Shown here: in pieces, positions 7,361 through 14,340 of the stretch
Numbering within the stretch: the first letter of the stretch is position 1
Layout: each line of letters starts with the position of its first letter
Origin: Sulfurovum sp.
GTDB taxonomy: Bacteria > Campylobacterota > Campylobacteria > Campylobacterales > Sulfurovaceae
NCBI GenBank assembly: GCA_027029065.1
Contig: JALVGO010000287.1
Coordinates: 1-18,619, forward strand
Direction of reading: 5' to 3'
DNA length: 18,619 bases
Position numbers and translations under genes: made by a program
The notes under the pieces: generated by a model
What the model was told of the DNA's origin: nothing
What the model saw: only the letters and a program-made list of their open reading frames with translations
The model's database searches: none

Positions 7361-7469
7361 TTCCTCATTCCTCATTCCTCATTCCTCATTCCTCATTCCT
7401 CATTCCTCATTCCTCATTCCTCATTCCTCATTCCTCATTCCTCATTCCTCATTCCTCATTCCTCATTCC
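7361..7469. repeat. Heptanucleotide tandem array C (TTCCTCA; minus-strand TGAGGAA), 15 copies plus TTCC
   Basis: Fifteen perfect copies of TTCCTCA are followed by a partial TTCC. Read on the minus strand the unit is TGAGGAA and overlaps the 3-prime end of pgeF: the stop codon (7449-7451) and the preceding codons for RNEE are repeat sequence. On the minus strand every unit supplies a TGA, so all three frames close within 21 bases. Perfect identity over 109 bases suggests recent expansion or ongoing slippage. Confidence 0.97.
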
Positions 7470-8222
7470 GATAAGACTCATAAACCGTCCACTGCACCCC
7501 TTCTCTTTTCGGTACGAAAAGTAGGTGTCACTCTCGCACGCCGTACAGATGCCGCTAAGCTCTATCTGCGCTTGGGGTACACCTGCATCCAAAAGCTGCA
7601 AACGGTTCTCCAACGGCAGGTTGAGCATATATTTACCACCCTCTTTCTTCTCTAAAATATCTGTTCTATACCCAAAATGCTTCGCAACATCCTCTCCCAC
7701 CTCATAACAGCATGCGCCTATAGCAGGGCCGATACCAGCAACAATATCTGACGAGCTGCACCCAAATGCCTTCTGCATCGTCTCAACTGTTTTTACAACA
7801 ATCTTCGCCTCTGTGCCTCTCCATCCCGCATGTACAGCCGCGACTACCTCTTTTTTGGGATCACACAGCAAAATGGGAACACAGTCAGCAGTCAAAATAC
7901 ATAGCATAATCCCCTTTTGGGCAGTAACAAGCGCATCACACTCAGCAACAGCATCCTTCTGCGTGTACCAGCCACGTGTCTGCTTTTGGCAGACAATATG
8001 CACATGGTCGCTGTGGGTCTGCTGCGCAGTCACAAAATCAAACCTGCCGTAAGGTACAAGCTCTTTTGCGATCGCTTTTCTATTTGCCACAATCTGTGCT
8101 GCATCCTCTCCTGTATGCAGGGCAAGTGAAGCGCTGTATGCAGCCTGAGTCTTTTTCTTTGTTACTGCATGCACACATCCTCCAATCTCACCAAGGCGTG
8201 CAAATCGGTAAAAGGTTTTCAT
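7449..8222 (-). CDS. pgeF: PgeF/YfiH multicopper-oxidase-like (laccase domain) protein
   Basis: A 257-residue cytoplasmic protein of the YfiH/PgeF (Cu-oxidase_4, formerly DUF152) family. Members act as purine nucleoside phosphorylases or adenosine deaminases, and E. coli PgeF edits mis-incorporated serine in peptidoglycan precursors. The zinc triad is present: His70 in QQTH, Cys114 in TADCVPILL and His131 in AVHAGWRG. GIGPAIGACCYEVG (163-176) and the C-terminal CTACESDTYFSYRKEKG are family hallmarks. The ATG at 8222 has GAAGGA upstream and begins where homology would; the reading frame stays open much further upstream, but that extension lies over rodA. The last residues (RNEE) and the stop are encoded by array C. 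It diverges from rodA, another peptidoglycan gene, which supports the envelope role. Confidence 0.92.
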   Translation of the reverse strand: MKTFYRFARLGEIGGCVHAVTKKKTQAAYSASLALHTGEDAAQIVANRKAIAKELVPYGRFDFVTAQQTHSDHVHIVCQKQTRGWYTQKDAVAECDALVTAQKGIMLCILTADCVPILLCDPKKEVVAAVHAGWRGTEAKIVVKTVETMQKAFGCSSSDIVAGIGPAIGACCYEVGEDVAKHFGYRTDILEKKEGGKYMLNLPLENRLQLLDAGVPQAQIELSGICTACESDTYFSYRKEKGCSGRFMSLIGMRNEE

Positions 8223-8247
8223 GGTTTTCCTTCTCAATTCTTTACGA

Positions 8248-8254
8248 TATAATA
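8248..8254. promoter_or_regulatory. Overlapping divergent -10 boxes of rodA and pgeF
   Basis: TATAAT on the plus strand (8248-8253) and TATTAT on the minus strand (8249-8254) overlap by five bases midway between the rodA and pgeF starts. Each is correctly placed for its gene: about 30 bases from the rodA ATG and 27 from the pgeF ATG. The two transcripts would compete for one AT-rich melting site. Confidence 0.5.
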
Positions 8255-8282
8255 TCCAAAAATAAATTGGAGCGTATGCAGA

Positions 8283-9422
8283 ATGGAAGGCTGGTTTGAC
8301 TTTGACAAACGTATATTCAAGTACTTCTCCTACTCCCTGATGCTCCAGCTCATTCCCATCTTTGCCATCTCCTCCTTTCTGATCCATGAGATCAATATCA
8401 AACTTTTTAACAAACAGATGGTCTACTACTTTATCGCTTTCATCGCCTTTGTAATCGTTGCCTTTATCCCATGGAGGCGCATCATGTGGTGGTTCGCACC
8501 GCTGTTTTATCTCATCAATCTCGGGCTGCTCATTGCAGTTGAATTCGTAGGCAAAAGCATTCTCGGTGCCAAACGCTGGATTGAACTGCCCGGTATCCAC
8601 ATTACCATCCAGCCCTCCGAGTTCATCAAGGTCAATGTCATCATGCTGCTTGCCTATCTCATCAGCAAAAGACCCCCGCCAGAACGCGGATACGGGCTTT
8701 TTCAGTTCATCAAACTCTCACTGGTTATCATCATCCCTTTTCTAATCATCGCAAAAGAGCCGGATCTTGGTACAGCATTGGTACTGCTCATTACCGGCTA
8801 CGGTATTCTGTTTCTTATCGGGGTGAACTGGAAAATATGGATGACACTGCTTATTCTCACCGGTGCAGGTGCGCCGGTGATCTACGAGTATGGTCTCAAA
8901 CCCTACCAGAAGAAGCGTATCCACGATATGCTGAACAAACCGAGCTACCAGGTACATCAGGCACTCATTGCCATCGGAAGCGGCGGCATGGAAGGAAAAC
9001 TGAGAGAGGATGCCACACAGACACAGCTGAAGTTTCTGCCGGTCTCATCAACTGATTTTATCTTTGCCTACCTTGGCGAACGGCTTGGCTTTAAGGGGAT
9101 GGTTACGGTTATTGGACTCTATATTCTGCTTATCTTCAACCTGCTCTATATTTCATGGAAACACAAACAGGACTACTACATCAAAACCTTTGCCGGAGGG
9201 CTTGCGTTTCTCATCTTTGTCTATATGGGAGTCAACATCTTTATGATCATCGGACTGGCACCTGTCGTGGGGCTTCCCTTGCCCATGTTCAGCCACGGTG
9301 GTACCTCTTTTATCATCTTTGCCGTACTCTTTGGGATTTTGCAAAATTTAATTGCTTTTAAAGACTACAGTCGATATACTTCTGACTCGAAAATCGTCAT
9401 GCAGACAAAAGATTTTCACTGA
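8283..9422 (+). CDS. rodA: RodA, SEDS-family peptidoglycan glycosyltransferase
   Basis: A 379-residue polytopic inner-membrane protein of the SEDS family. It polymerises lipid II during side-wall elongation with a class B PBP2 partner. Motifs in order: GAKRWI (95-100), QPSEFIK (110-116), KEPDLGTA (158-165), then SSTDFIFAYLGERLG (255-269) containing the catalytic-site Asp258, which corresponds to E. coli RodA Asp262. GLPLPMFSHGGTSF (330-343) and LQNL follow at the end. RodA is preferred over FtsW because of the length and the TDFIFA/LQNL flavour. The start ATG has GGAG about ten bases upstream; a nearer ATG at 8276 is out of frame and closes quickly. PBP2 is not in the window. A CAT tRNA gene begins 17 bases after the stop. 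Confidence 0.93.
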   Translation: MEGWFDFDKRIFKYFSYSLMLQLIPIFAISSFLIHEINIKLFNKQMVYYFIAFIAFVIVAFIPWRRIMWWFAPLFYLINLGLLIAVEFVGKSILGAKRWIELPGIHITIQPSEFIKVNVIMLLAYLISKRPPPERGYGLFQFIKLSLVIIIPFLIIAKEPDLGTALVLLITGYGILFLIGVNWKIWMTLLILTGAGAPVIYEYGLKPYQKKRIHDMLNKPSYQVHQALIAIGSGGMEGKLREDATQTQLKFLPVSSTDFIFAYLGERLGFKGMVTVIGLYILLIFNLLYISWKHKQDYYIKTFAGGLAFLIFVYMGVNIFMIIGLAPVVGLPLPMFSHGGTSFIIFAVLFGILQNLIAFKDYSRYTSDSKIVMQTKDFH

Positions 9423-9439
9423 CTTTTCTACAACCATTC

Positions 9440-9516
9440 GGGTCTTTAGCTCAGCTGGTTAGAGCTCCCGGCTCATAACCGGGCGGTCCAGGGTTCGAGT
9501 CCCTGAGGACCCACCA
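9440..9516 (+). tRNA. tRNA with CAT anticodon, elongator tRNA-Met or tRNA-Ile2
   Basis: A complete 77-base cloverleaf. Acceptor GGGTCTT (9440-9446) pairs with AGGACCC (9506-9512) with one G-T wobble; D-stem GCTC/GAGC; anticodon stem CCCGG/CCGGG with loop CTCATAA and anticodon CAT at 9474-9476; T-stem CAGGG/CCCTG with loop TTCGAGT; discriminator A and encoded CCA. A paired G1-C72 excludes the initiator tRNA. Elongator Met and lysidine-modified Ile2 both read CAT. TilS favours C4-G69 and C5-G68 in E. coli, and here only C5-G68 is present, so Met is slightly preferred. It lies just after rodA. Confidence 0.95.
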
Positions 9517-9614
9517 CTTCAAAATACGCTCCAATCAAGTAACAATGCAATGCAAAAGGATTTTGATTGAAAAAATATACACTTCTTTTTTTCGGCTTGA
9601 TATTCAGTGCTATA

Positions 9615-9638
9615 TAAAAAAGAGGACGAACCCCTCTT
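9615..9638 (-). terminator. Intrinsic terminator of the DUF2092/His-rich operon
   Basis: On the minus strand AAGAGG (9638-9633) pairs with CCTCTT (9625-9620) around a 7-base loop, followed by a run of T residues (9619-9616) and TATAT. It lies 17 bases after the stop of the histidine-rich protein gene. The stem plus U-tract gives a convincing rho-independent terminator for the minus-strand operon. Confidence 0.75.
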
Positions 9639-9654
9639 CTAAATGATCTGCACT

Positions 9655-10617
9655 CTATTTATTGATCTCAACCACCTCATATTGCACATCATCTCCTTTG
9701 TAAACCGGTTCAAAAAGTACACCTTCACACTCTTTGTACTGTTTGCCGTCGATGTATATGTCTTCACATTCATTGTCCGGAATAGTTGACACAATGGCAC
9801 CCACAGTAATGGCACTTCCCCAGAACCATGGCCAGTAGCCGCCCCAACCGTGGTACGGATAGTGGTGGTAGTGGTGATGGTGTCCATGATGCCCATGGTG
9901 AGGATGATGACCGTGGTGAGGGGGACGGTGCGGATGGTGTCCGTCTCCATGATCCGGTTTGCCGTGTATCGGTCGGTTACCCTCGCCCGGTCTATTGATC
10001 GGTCTGCTGTTCCACTTCTCTTTGACTTTCTGCTTGACCTGCTGTTTCTGGTTTGGATCAAGCGTATTCCACTTCTCTTTGATCTGCTGCTTTTGATCTG
10101 GATTTAGACGCTTCCCGCTGCCCTGTCTGTTCTGCAAACGCTGCTGTGCCTGTACTTTTTTACCGGCATCCATGTTTTGCCATTTGCTCTGAAGCTGCTG
10201 TCGATTTGAGGAAGCTTTTCCAGGATTTTGACGTGATGTGTTGTACTGTTGCCTTTGTGTCTTGGGGCGTCTAACCGTTCGGCGGCTTGATGAAGCAGCA
10301 CTGGGACGTGTCCCTTTATAGAAGTTGCCTCCCTGATAGCGTGTCGTACTGGGAGAGCGCATGCTGCTTCTGTTGAAACTGCTGCGGTTAAAACTTGGTC
10401 GTTGTCGGCTGAAACTTCTATGCATACCGCCTCTGTTAAATCCGCCTGCCCGCATACGCATCCCTCCACCCCGACGTGCTTCTACACTGCTTAACAGTGT
10501 AAAGTGGACACTCTCCATACCACTGAGGGGTTCATACTTCAGCTCAACTGTCGGAGAGAGGAACCCCAGTGCAAAAAGCAGTGTAGCAAACTTCAATCCT
10601 GCATATCTCTTTTTCAT
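9655..10617 (-). CDS. Exported histidine-rich, low-complexity protein, probably metal-binding
   Basis: A 320-residue protein that I cannot assign firmly to a family. It has a signal-like N-terminus (residues 1-24), an Arg/Gly/Ser-rich stretch with repeated FNRSS (about 48-130), and a Gln/Lys-rich helical region with two related units, LNPDQKQQIKEKWN and LDPNQKQQVKQKVKEKWN (171-203), reminiscent of DUF3106-type repeats. Then comes an extreme His-rich segment with 19 His in residues 223-256, an aromatic hydrophobic stretch (YWPWFWGSAITVGAIVS, 261-277), and a small C-terminal unit with Cys284 and Cys297 that could form a disulfide. The His tract suggests Ni, Zn or Cu binding in the periplasm or at a membrane; this is inference. 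GGAGG precedes the ATG, which overlaps the DUF2092 stop as ATGA, so the pair is coupled. Confidence 0.7.
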   Translation of the reverse strand: MKKRYAGLKFATLLFALGFLSPTVELKYEPLSGMESVHFTLLSSVEARRGGGMRMRAGGFNRGGMHRSFSRQRPSFNRSSFNRSSMRSPSTTRYQGGNFYKGTRPSAASSSRRTVRRPKTQRQQYNTSRQNPGKASSNRQQLQSKWQNMDAGKKVQAQQRLQNRQGSGKRLNPDQKQQIKEKWNTLDPNQKQQVKQKVKEKWNSRPINRPGEGNRPIHGKPDHGDGHHPHRPPHHGHHPHHGHHGHHHHYHHYPYHGWGGYWPWFWGSAITVGAIVSTIPDNECEDIYIDGKQYKECEGVLFEPVYKGDDVQYEVVEINK

Positions 10618-11399
10618 GATCTCCCCTCCTTCTTACCGACAGTGGTAATATCGATCTTGATTGCATCAGATGGTTTGTTAAATTGAAAACGTGCATCATC
10701 AGTTTTTCTATCAAGATGCCATTGCAAAATCGTCCCGCTTCTTGGCAGCATTGGCTGCGTGGTATCGACAATGATAAACTTGCGTATCAGCGGATGTTCT
10801 CCCTCCTCTATCCACACCTGATAGTCATAGTTCGGGGTGATGAATCCAAGATGATGACAGGCAATACCGTCAACATCGGAGCGTCCAAAGTAGTAACCTT
10901 TCTCTTTGGGAGGAATACGCCTGTCAAGATCGGTGTAGAGGATATTGGCAAGCGGTGACTTGACATCATACTTCTCAAAGAGAAAATCGAGTGCCTTGTC
11001 AATATTGTTCGGTATCTCCAGCTCTCCGTAGTAGTGCGTCAAGTGGTCGTAGATGGTAAAGTAGCCGTTGTTCAGATAGTATGACTTCTCTTTCAGATCA
11101 CCTGATGTCTCGACATAAAGGCGGTTGGGACGTTTCAGGTCAATGTGGACATGGTGGGTGCAGGTGACAATCATCTTCTGCGCAAAAACATCGTCACTCG
11201 TGGTCACAGCATCGATGGAAAAGGCTTTCAGCGATCCCATATAGCGGTAGGAGCGCAGCAAAAGTGCTGACGGTACCGGTGCTTTGGCATACCGCTGTAT
11301 CAGTTTGGGGGTGTTAAGTTTCTCTGCCGCCTGTAACAGCCCCATACCTGCTAACATGCACAAGGCTGCAAATCCGGCGATATATCTTGCTCTCCTCAT
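10614..11399 (-). CDS. DUF2092-family periplasmic protein
   Basis: A 261-residue exported protein with a cleavable signal (about residues 1-25, ending LLQAAE). The body fits DUF2092, a predicted periplasmic family expected to adopt a LolA/LolB-like half-barrel: YRYMGSLKAFSIDA near the start, the strand RPNRLYVET, YDHLTHYYGE, and GIACHHLGFITPNYDYQVWIEEG toward the end. LolA-fold proteins carry lipids or lipoproteins, so an envelope role is plausible, but no ligand is known. GGAGGAG lies six bases before the ATG. It is first in a two-gene minus-strand operon with the histidine-rich protein (ATGA overlap), and diverges from the DUF3302-HlyD-NodT-antiporter operon. Confidence 0.78.
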   Translation of the reverse strand: MRRARYIAGFAALCMLAGMGLLQAAEKLNTPKLIQRYAKAPVPSALLLRSYRYMGSLKAFSIDAVTTSDDVFAQKMIVTCTHHVHIDLKRPNRLYVETSGDLKEKSYYLNNGYFTIYDHLTHYYGELEIPNNIDKALDFLFEKYDVKSPLANILYTDLDRRIPPKEKGYYFGRSDVDGIACHHLGFITPNYDYQVWIEEGEHPLIRKFIIVDTTQPMLPRSGTILQWHLDRKTDDARFQFNKPSDAIKIDITTVGKKEGRS

Positions 11400-11429
11400 T
11401 TTTCTCCTCCATTTTTTACTGTTACAATA

Positions 11430-11435
11430 ATTCTA
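11430..11435 (-). promoter_or_regulatory. Possible -10 element of the DUF2092 operon
   Basis: The minus strand reads TAGAAT about 30 bases upstream of the DUF2092 ATG, one mismatch from consensus, leaving a leader of roughly 23 bases that includes GGAGGAG. It is the best candidate in this intergenic region, but weaker than the divergent TATAAT. Confidence 0.35.
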
Positions 11436-11496
11436 TCGGCTTTAGACTTAAGTTCCTGCAAAAGCGTGCCTATCCAATTTAAAAAGTCTATTTGGC

Positions 11497-11502
11497 TATA
11501 AT
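11497..11502 (+). promoter_or_regulatory. -10 element of the DUF3302 efflux operon
   Basis: A perfect TATAAT lies 35 bases upstream of the ATG at 11538, with AAAGGA six bases before that ATG. The in-frame TTG at 11502 overlaps the box and would not be in the mRNA, which settles the later start. Confidence 0.6.
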
Positions 11503-11537
11503 TGAATACCAAACCACCTATATATAAAGGATTCAGC

Positions 11538-11975
11538 ATGGCAATAGCTATCGACCCAAGAACACTCGACTATGTCGCACTCGGTGTTTTTGTTACCGTC
11601 GCAATCTTCTTGATCTATCTAATTATCTACATTCACGATATCCCATACGAGATTGCGAAAAAACGGAAGCACCCCCATCAGGATGCCATACATGTCGCAG
11701 GATGGGTGAGTCTCTTTCTGCTCCATGTCATCTGGCCTTTTTTGTGGATATGGGCATACCTTTACAAACCCGGCAAAGGCTGGGGCATGGAAACTGTACA
11801 GATAGAGCCTTCCGAAGAGCTCAAAGGGCAGCTCAAGCTCATTGAAAAACTCAGCCAAAAGGTTGAAATACTGGAAAAACAGCTGGAGAGTGCCCAAAAC
11901 GGTATAAACAACTACGCACAGAAAGTGGATAGTATTACCGAAAATGAAACAAAAAACAAAGGAGGTGACAAGTAA
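11538..11975 (+). CDS. DUF3302 inner-membrane protein (YiaW/YibI-like) with coiled-coil tail
   Basis: A 145-residue membrane protein with two hydrophobic segments (about residues 12-32 and 54-75). The family stretch WPFLWIWAYLYKPG links segment two to a cytoplasmic tail. DUF3302 proteins such as E. coli YiaW and YibI are encoded next to HlyD-like YiaV and YibH, exactly as here. This copy is longer than the roughly 105-120 residue E. coli forms and ends in a predicted coiled coil (about 94-125), which could contact a partner. The ATG at 11538 is chosen over an upstream TTG because the TTG sits in the -10 box. Its stop overlaps the next start as TAATG. Molecular function is unknown. Confidence 0.82.
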   Translation: MAIAIDPRTLDYVALGVFVTVAIFLIYLIIYIHDIPYEIAKKRKHPHQDAIHVAGWVSLFLLHVIWPFLWIWAYLYKPGKGWGMETVQIEPSEELKGQLKLIEKLSQKVEILEKQLESAQNGINNYAQKVDSITENETKNKGGDK

Positions 11976-12931
11976 TGGAAACGTTAATGCTTCTTACCTA
12001 CATCACCTTCTGCTGGATCATCTTCAAGGTCTTTAAAATTCCGGTCAACAAATGGTCTATCACTACAGCTATACTTGGTGGTGTCGCACTCATCGGTTCT
12101 ATGCTGATGGGGATGGCATACTTCCACCCCGGCTCCAAGTCGGCACGTACCTACTTTGTCAGTACGGGTATTGTACCAAACGTACGGGGCAAGGTCATCG
12201 AGATTGACGTGCAGCCCAATGTACCTCTTAAAAAAGGAACAGTACTCTTCAAAATAGACCCAACTCCCTACAAAGCGAAAGTCGATGAGATCAAAGCACA
12301 GCTTGCATTTGCACAAAAACGACTTGAAGATACCCAAAAACTGCTTGCCACTGCCGGCGGTTCCAAGTTCGATGTCTATGAATGGGAGAAGGAAGTTGCC
12401 ACCGCCAAGGCAAAACTTGCCGATGCAGAGTTTGATCTCAACAGTACGGTTGTCAAAGCACCGACAGACGGTTTTGTCGCCCATATGCGTGTAAGACCGG
12501 GGCAAATGGTAGTAAGTATGCCTTTCCTGCCGGCATTGACCTTTGTTGACACCTCTTCAGCCACACTCATTGCAGGATTTGGACCTGAACCGGTACAGAA
12601 CATCAAACCCGGTGACCCTGCCGAAGTAATCTTCCCCAGCATTCCCGGACGTACATTTCAAGGAAAAGTGCTCAAAGTGCTTCCAGCCCTTGCAGAAGGA
12701 GAACTCAACATCAACCGAAACATGTATTCACTCTCTACCGCTCTACCGGAGGGGCAGATACCGGTGGTCATCAAACTTGACAAACCGCTCGAAGAACTTG
12801 GTCTGCCCCTCGGTGTCGATGCTATTGCCGCAGTCTACGGTGCCCATGAAGGATTCTGGAGCCATGTGGCTATCATCCGAAAAATTCTTTTACGTATGAT
12901 GAGCTGGCAGTACTTCCTGCGCTTCCATTAA
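11975..12931 (+). CDS. HlyD/EmrA-type membrane fusion protein (YibH/YiaV-like)
   Basis: A 318-residue periplasmic adaptor anchored by two N-terminal membrane segments (about 3-20 and 31-52). After this comes the barrel-sandwich half STGIVPNVRGKVIEIDVQPN (about 63-82), a coiled-coil hairpin (about 95-155), the returning lipoyl half VVKAPTDGFVAHMRVRPGQ, and a beta-barrel domain. The two-helix anchor and the C-terminal MSWQYFLRF match YibH/YiaV rather than one-helix EmrA. Such adaptors normally bridge an inner-membrane pump to an outer-membrane channel. The channel (NodT-like) is the next gene, but no MFS, ABC or RND pump is present. The start has a near-perfect AAAGGAGGTGA and overlaps the DUF3302 stop by one base. 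Confidence 0.88.
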   Translation: METLMLLTYITFCWIIFKVFKIPVNKWSITTAILGGVALIGSMLMGMAYFHPGSKSARTYFVSTGIVPNVRGKVIEIDVQPNVPLKKGTVLFKIDPTPYKAKVDEIKAQLAFAQKRLEDTQKLLATAGGSKFDVYEWEKEVATAKAKLADAEFDLNSTVVKAPTDGFVAHMRVRPGQMVVSMPFLPALTFVDTSSATLIAGFGPEPVQNIKPGDPAEVIFPSIPGRTFQGKVLKVLPALAEGELNINRNMYSLSTALPEGQIPVVIKLDKPLEELGLPLGVDAIAAVYGAHEGFWSHVAIIRKILLRMMSWQYFLRFH

Positions 12932-12943
12932 GAAGGAGAGAAG

Positions 12944-14338
12944 ATGCACATACAACACAGAAAACTGCCTTTGGTTCTTTCTGCTGCAGCAGCCCTGCTG
13001 CTTGGCGGCTGTGCTACCGACATGGCAATGCCAAAAGAGGATATTAGCGCTCTACAGGCGAAGCAGTCCCACCCCGCCCACTATAGCAGCAGCTATATTA
13101 GCGGAAAAGTACAGGACAACTGGCTGCGTACATTCCGTGACAAGACACTTAACAGACTCGTAAATGAAGCACAACAGCATAATCCTGATATCAAAATTGC
13201 TGCCGAACGTATCACACGGGCAGAAGCGATCATGCACTATACGCAAACAGCTATGGTGCCACAGCTGAACCTTCAGGGCAGCTACACACAGCAAAGCTGG
13301 GAAGCACAGGGCAAGCACGGGCGTGGCAACATTGTCCTTGCACTCAACTGGGAACCTGATATCTGGGGAAAGATCTCCCATCAGACCAAGCGTGATGCCT
13401 TTACTATGGAAGCACAAAGTGCCTACTATACATGGGCAAGAGAGTCACTGGCGGCAAATACTGCCAAACTCTGGTTTCTTGTCGCTTCAGACAGAATGAT
13501 CTACGAATTTGCCAATCAGGTCGTTGCCATTCAGAGTGAGGCACAACACATTCTTGACCAGCGAGCCAAGATCGGACAGGGGAATATGCGTGATGTACAT
13601 ATGTCCCGTGCGATGGTTGCCGAAGCCAAAGAGACGCGTACTGCCGCACTCTCTGCAAAAGAGCGTGACACCCGCGCACTCGAAGTGCTCGTAGGGCGTT
13701 ACCCTGCCAATGCACTGCACGCCAAACGACTGCCTCCGGTACCTGCCCGTGTACCGTCAGGCATTCCTGCAGACCTGCTCAACCGCAGACCGGACATTAT
13801 CGCTGCACAATACCAGGTAGCTGCCGCTTTTCACAATACCAAAGCGGTCGAACTACTGCGTCTGCCGCGTATCACACTCAGCGGACAGGCAGGGGTAGAT
13901 GTCATTCAGGATACCATGGCAAAACTGATCGGAGGACTCTTTATGCCGATCTTCGATGCGGGTGCCATTCAGGCACAGATAGATGCGGCCAGTGCAGAAC
14001 AGAAGATTGCCATTGAGAACTACCGCAATACGGTGCTCAATGCCTATGAGGAAGTGGAAAATGCACTTGCACTCGAAGGGCAGCTGGCTTCACGTTATGC
14101 ATATATCAGTACCATGGTCAAAGAGTACAAAACCACCTATGACATGACCAAAGCTAACTACGAGATTGGTCAGGGAACCTACATTGATGTACTGACCGTA
14201 CAGGCAAAATGGATCAGTGCGCAGATACAGAAGCTCCAAATACACAAAGCACGTCTTCTCAACCGTGTCAATCTCCATCTTGCACTCGGCGGCAGTTTCA
14301 ATACTTCCGGAAACCAATCTGTAGAAAAAGGCAAATAG
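12944..14338 (+). CDS. NodT-type outer-membrane efflux lipoprotein (OEP/TolC superfamily)
   Basis: A 464-residue outer-membrane factor. The signal peptide ends in a lipobox LLGGC with Cys23 as the lipidated residue, so it is a NodT/OprM-type lipoprotein. Two OEP repeats follow: the first after about residue 60 (DNWLRTFRDKTLNRLVNEA), the second around residues 270-450. The hallmark LLNRRPDIIAAQYQVAAA is present, as are the long helices that build the TolC-like periplasmic tunnel. Length fits the usual 450-490. AAGGAGAG precedes the ATG, 12 bases after the adaptor stop. It would be the exit duct for the adaptor encoded upstream. Substrate cannot be told from sequence. Confidence 0.92.
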   Translation: MHIQHRKLPLVLSAAAALLLGGCATDMAMPKEDISALQAKQSHPAHYSSSYISGKVQDNWLRTFRDKTLNRLVNEAQQHNPDIKIAAERITRAEAIMHYTQTAMVPQLNLQGSYTQQSWEAQGKHGRGNIVLALNWEPDIWGKISHQTKRDAFTMEAQSAYYTWARESLAANTAKLWFLVASDRMIYEFANQVVAIQSEAQHILDQRAKIGQGNMRDVHMSRAMVAEAKETRTAALSAKERDTRALEVLVGRYPANALHAKRLPPVPARVPSGIPADLLNRRPDIIAAQYQVAAAFHNTKAVELLRLPRITLSGQAGVDVIQDTMAKLIGGLFMPIFDAGAIQAQIDAASAEQKIAIENYRNTVLNAYEEVENALALEGQLASRYAYISTMVKEYKTTYDMTKANYEIGQGTYIDVLTVQAKWISAQIQKLQIHKARLLNRVNLHLALGGSFNTSGNQSVEKGK

Positions 14339-14340
14339 CG

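Noticed and set aside
7361..7469. CRISPR array
   Set aside because: The 7-base unit is repeated without spacers, and no cas gene is present.
7449..8600. Longer PgeF with about 126 extra N-terminal residues
   Set aside because: The extension is antisense to rodA, has acidic low-complexity composition, and family homology begins at MKTFYRF after a good Shine-Dalgarno.
9532..9569. CAATCAA/TTGATTG hairpin after the tRNA as terminator
   Set aside because: The loop is 24 bases, the stem only 7 bp, and it is followed by A residues, not T, on the tRNA strand.
10104..10469. Extra reading frames over the histidine-rich gene on both strands
   Set aside because: They arise from low-complexity CAT/CAC-rich codons; only the 9655-10617 frame has a signal peptide and Shine-Dalgarno.
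14209..14340. N-terminal extension of the antiporter into nodT
   Set aside because: The extra 44 residues lack membrane character and overlap the NodT C-terminus; the ATG at 14341 starts the first membrane helix.
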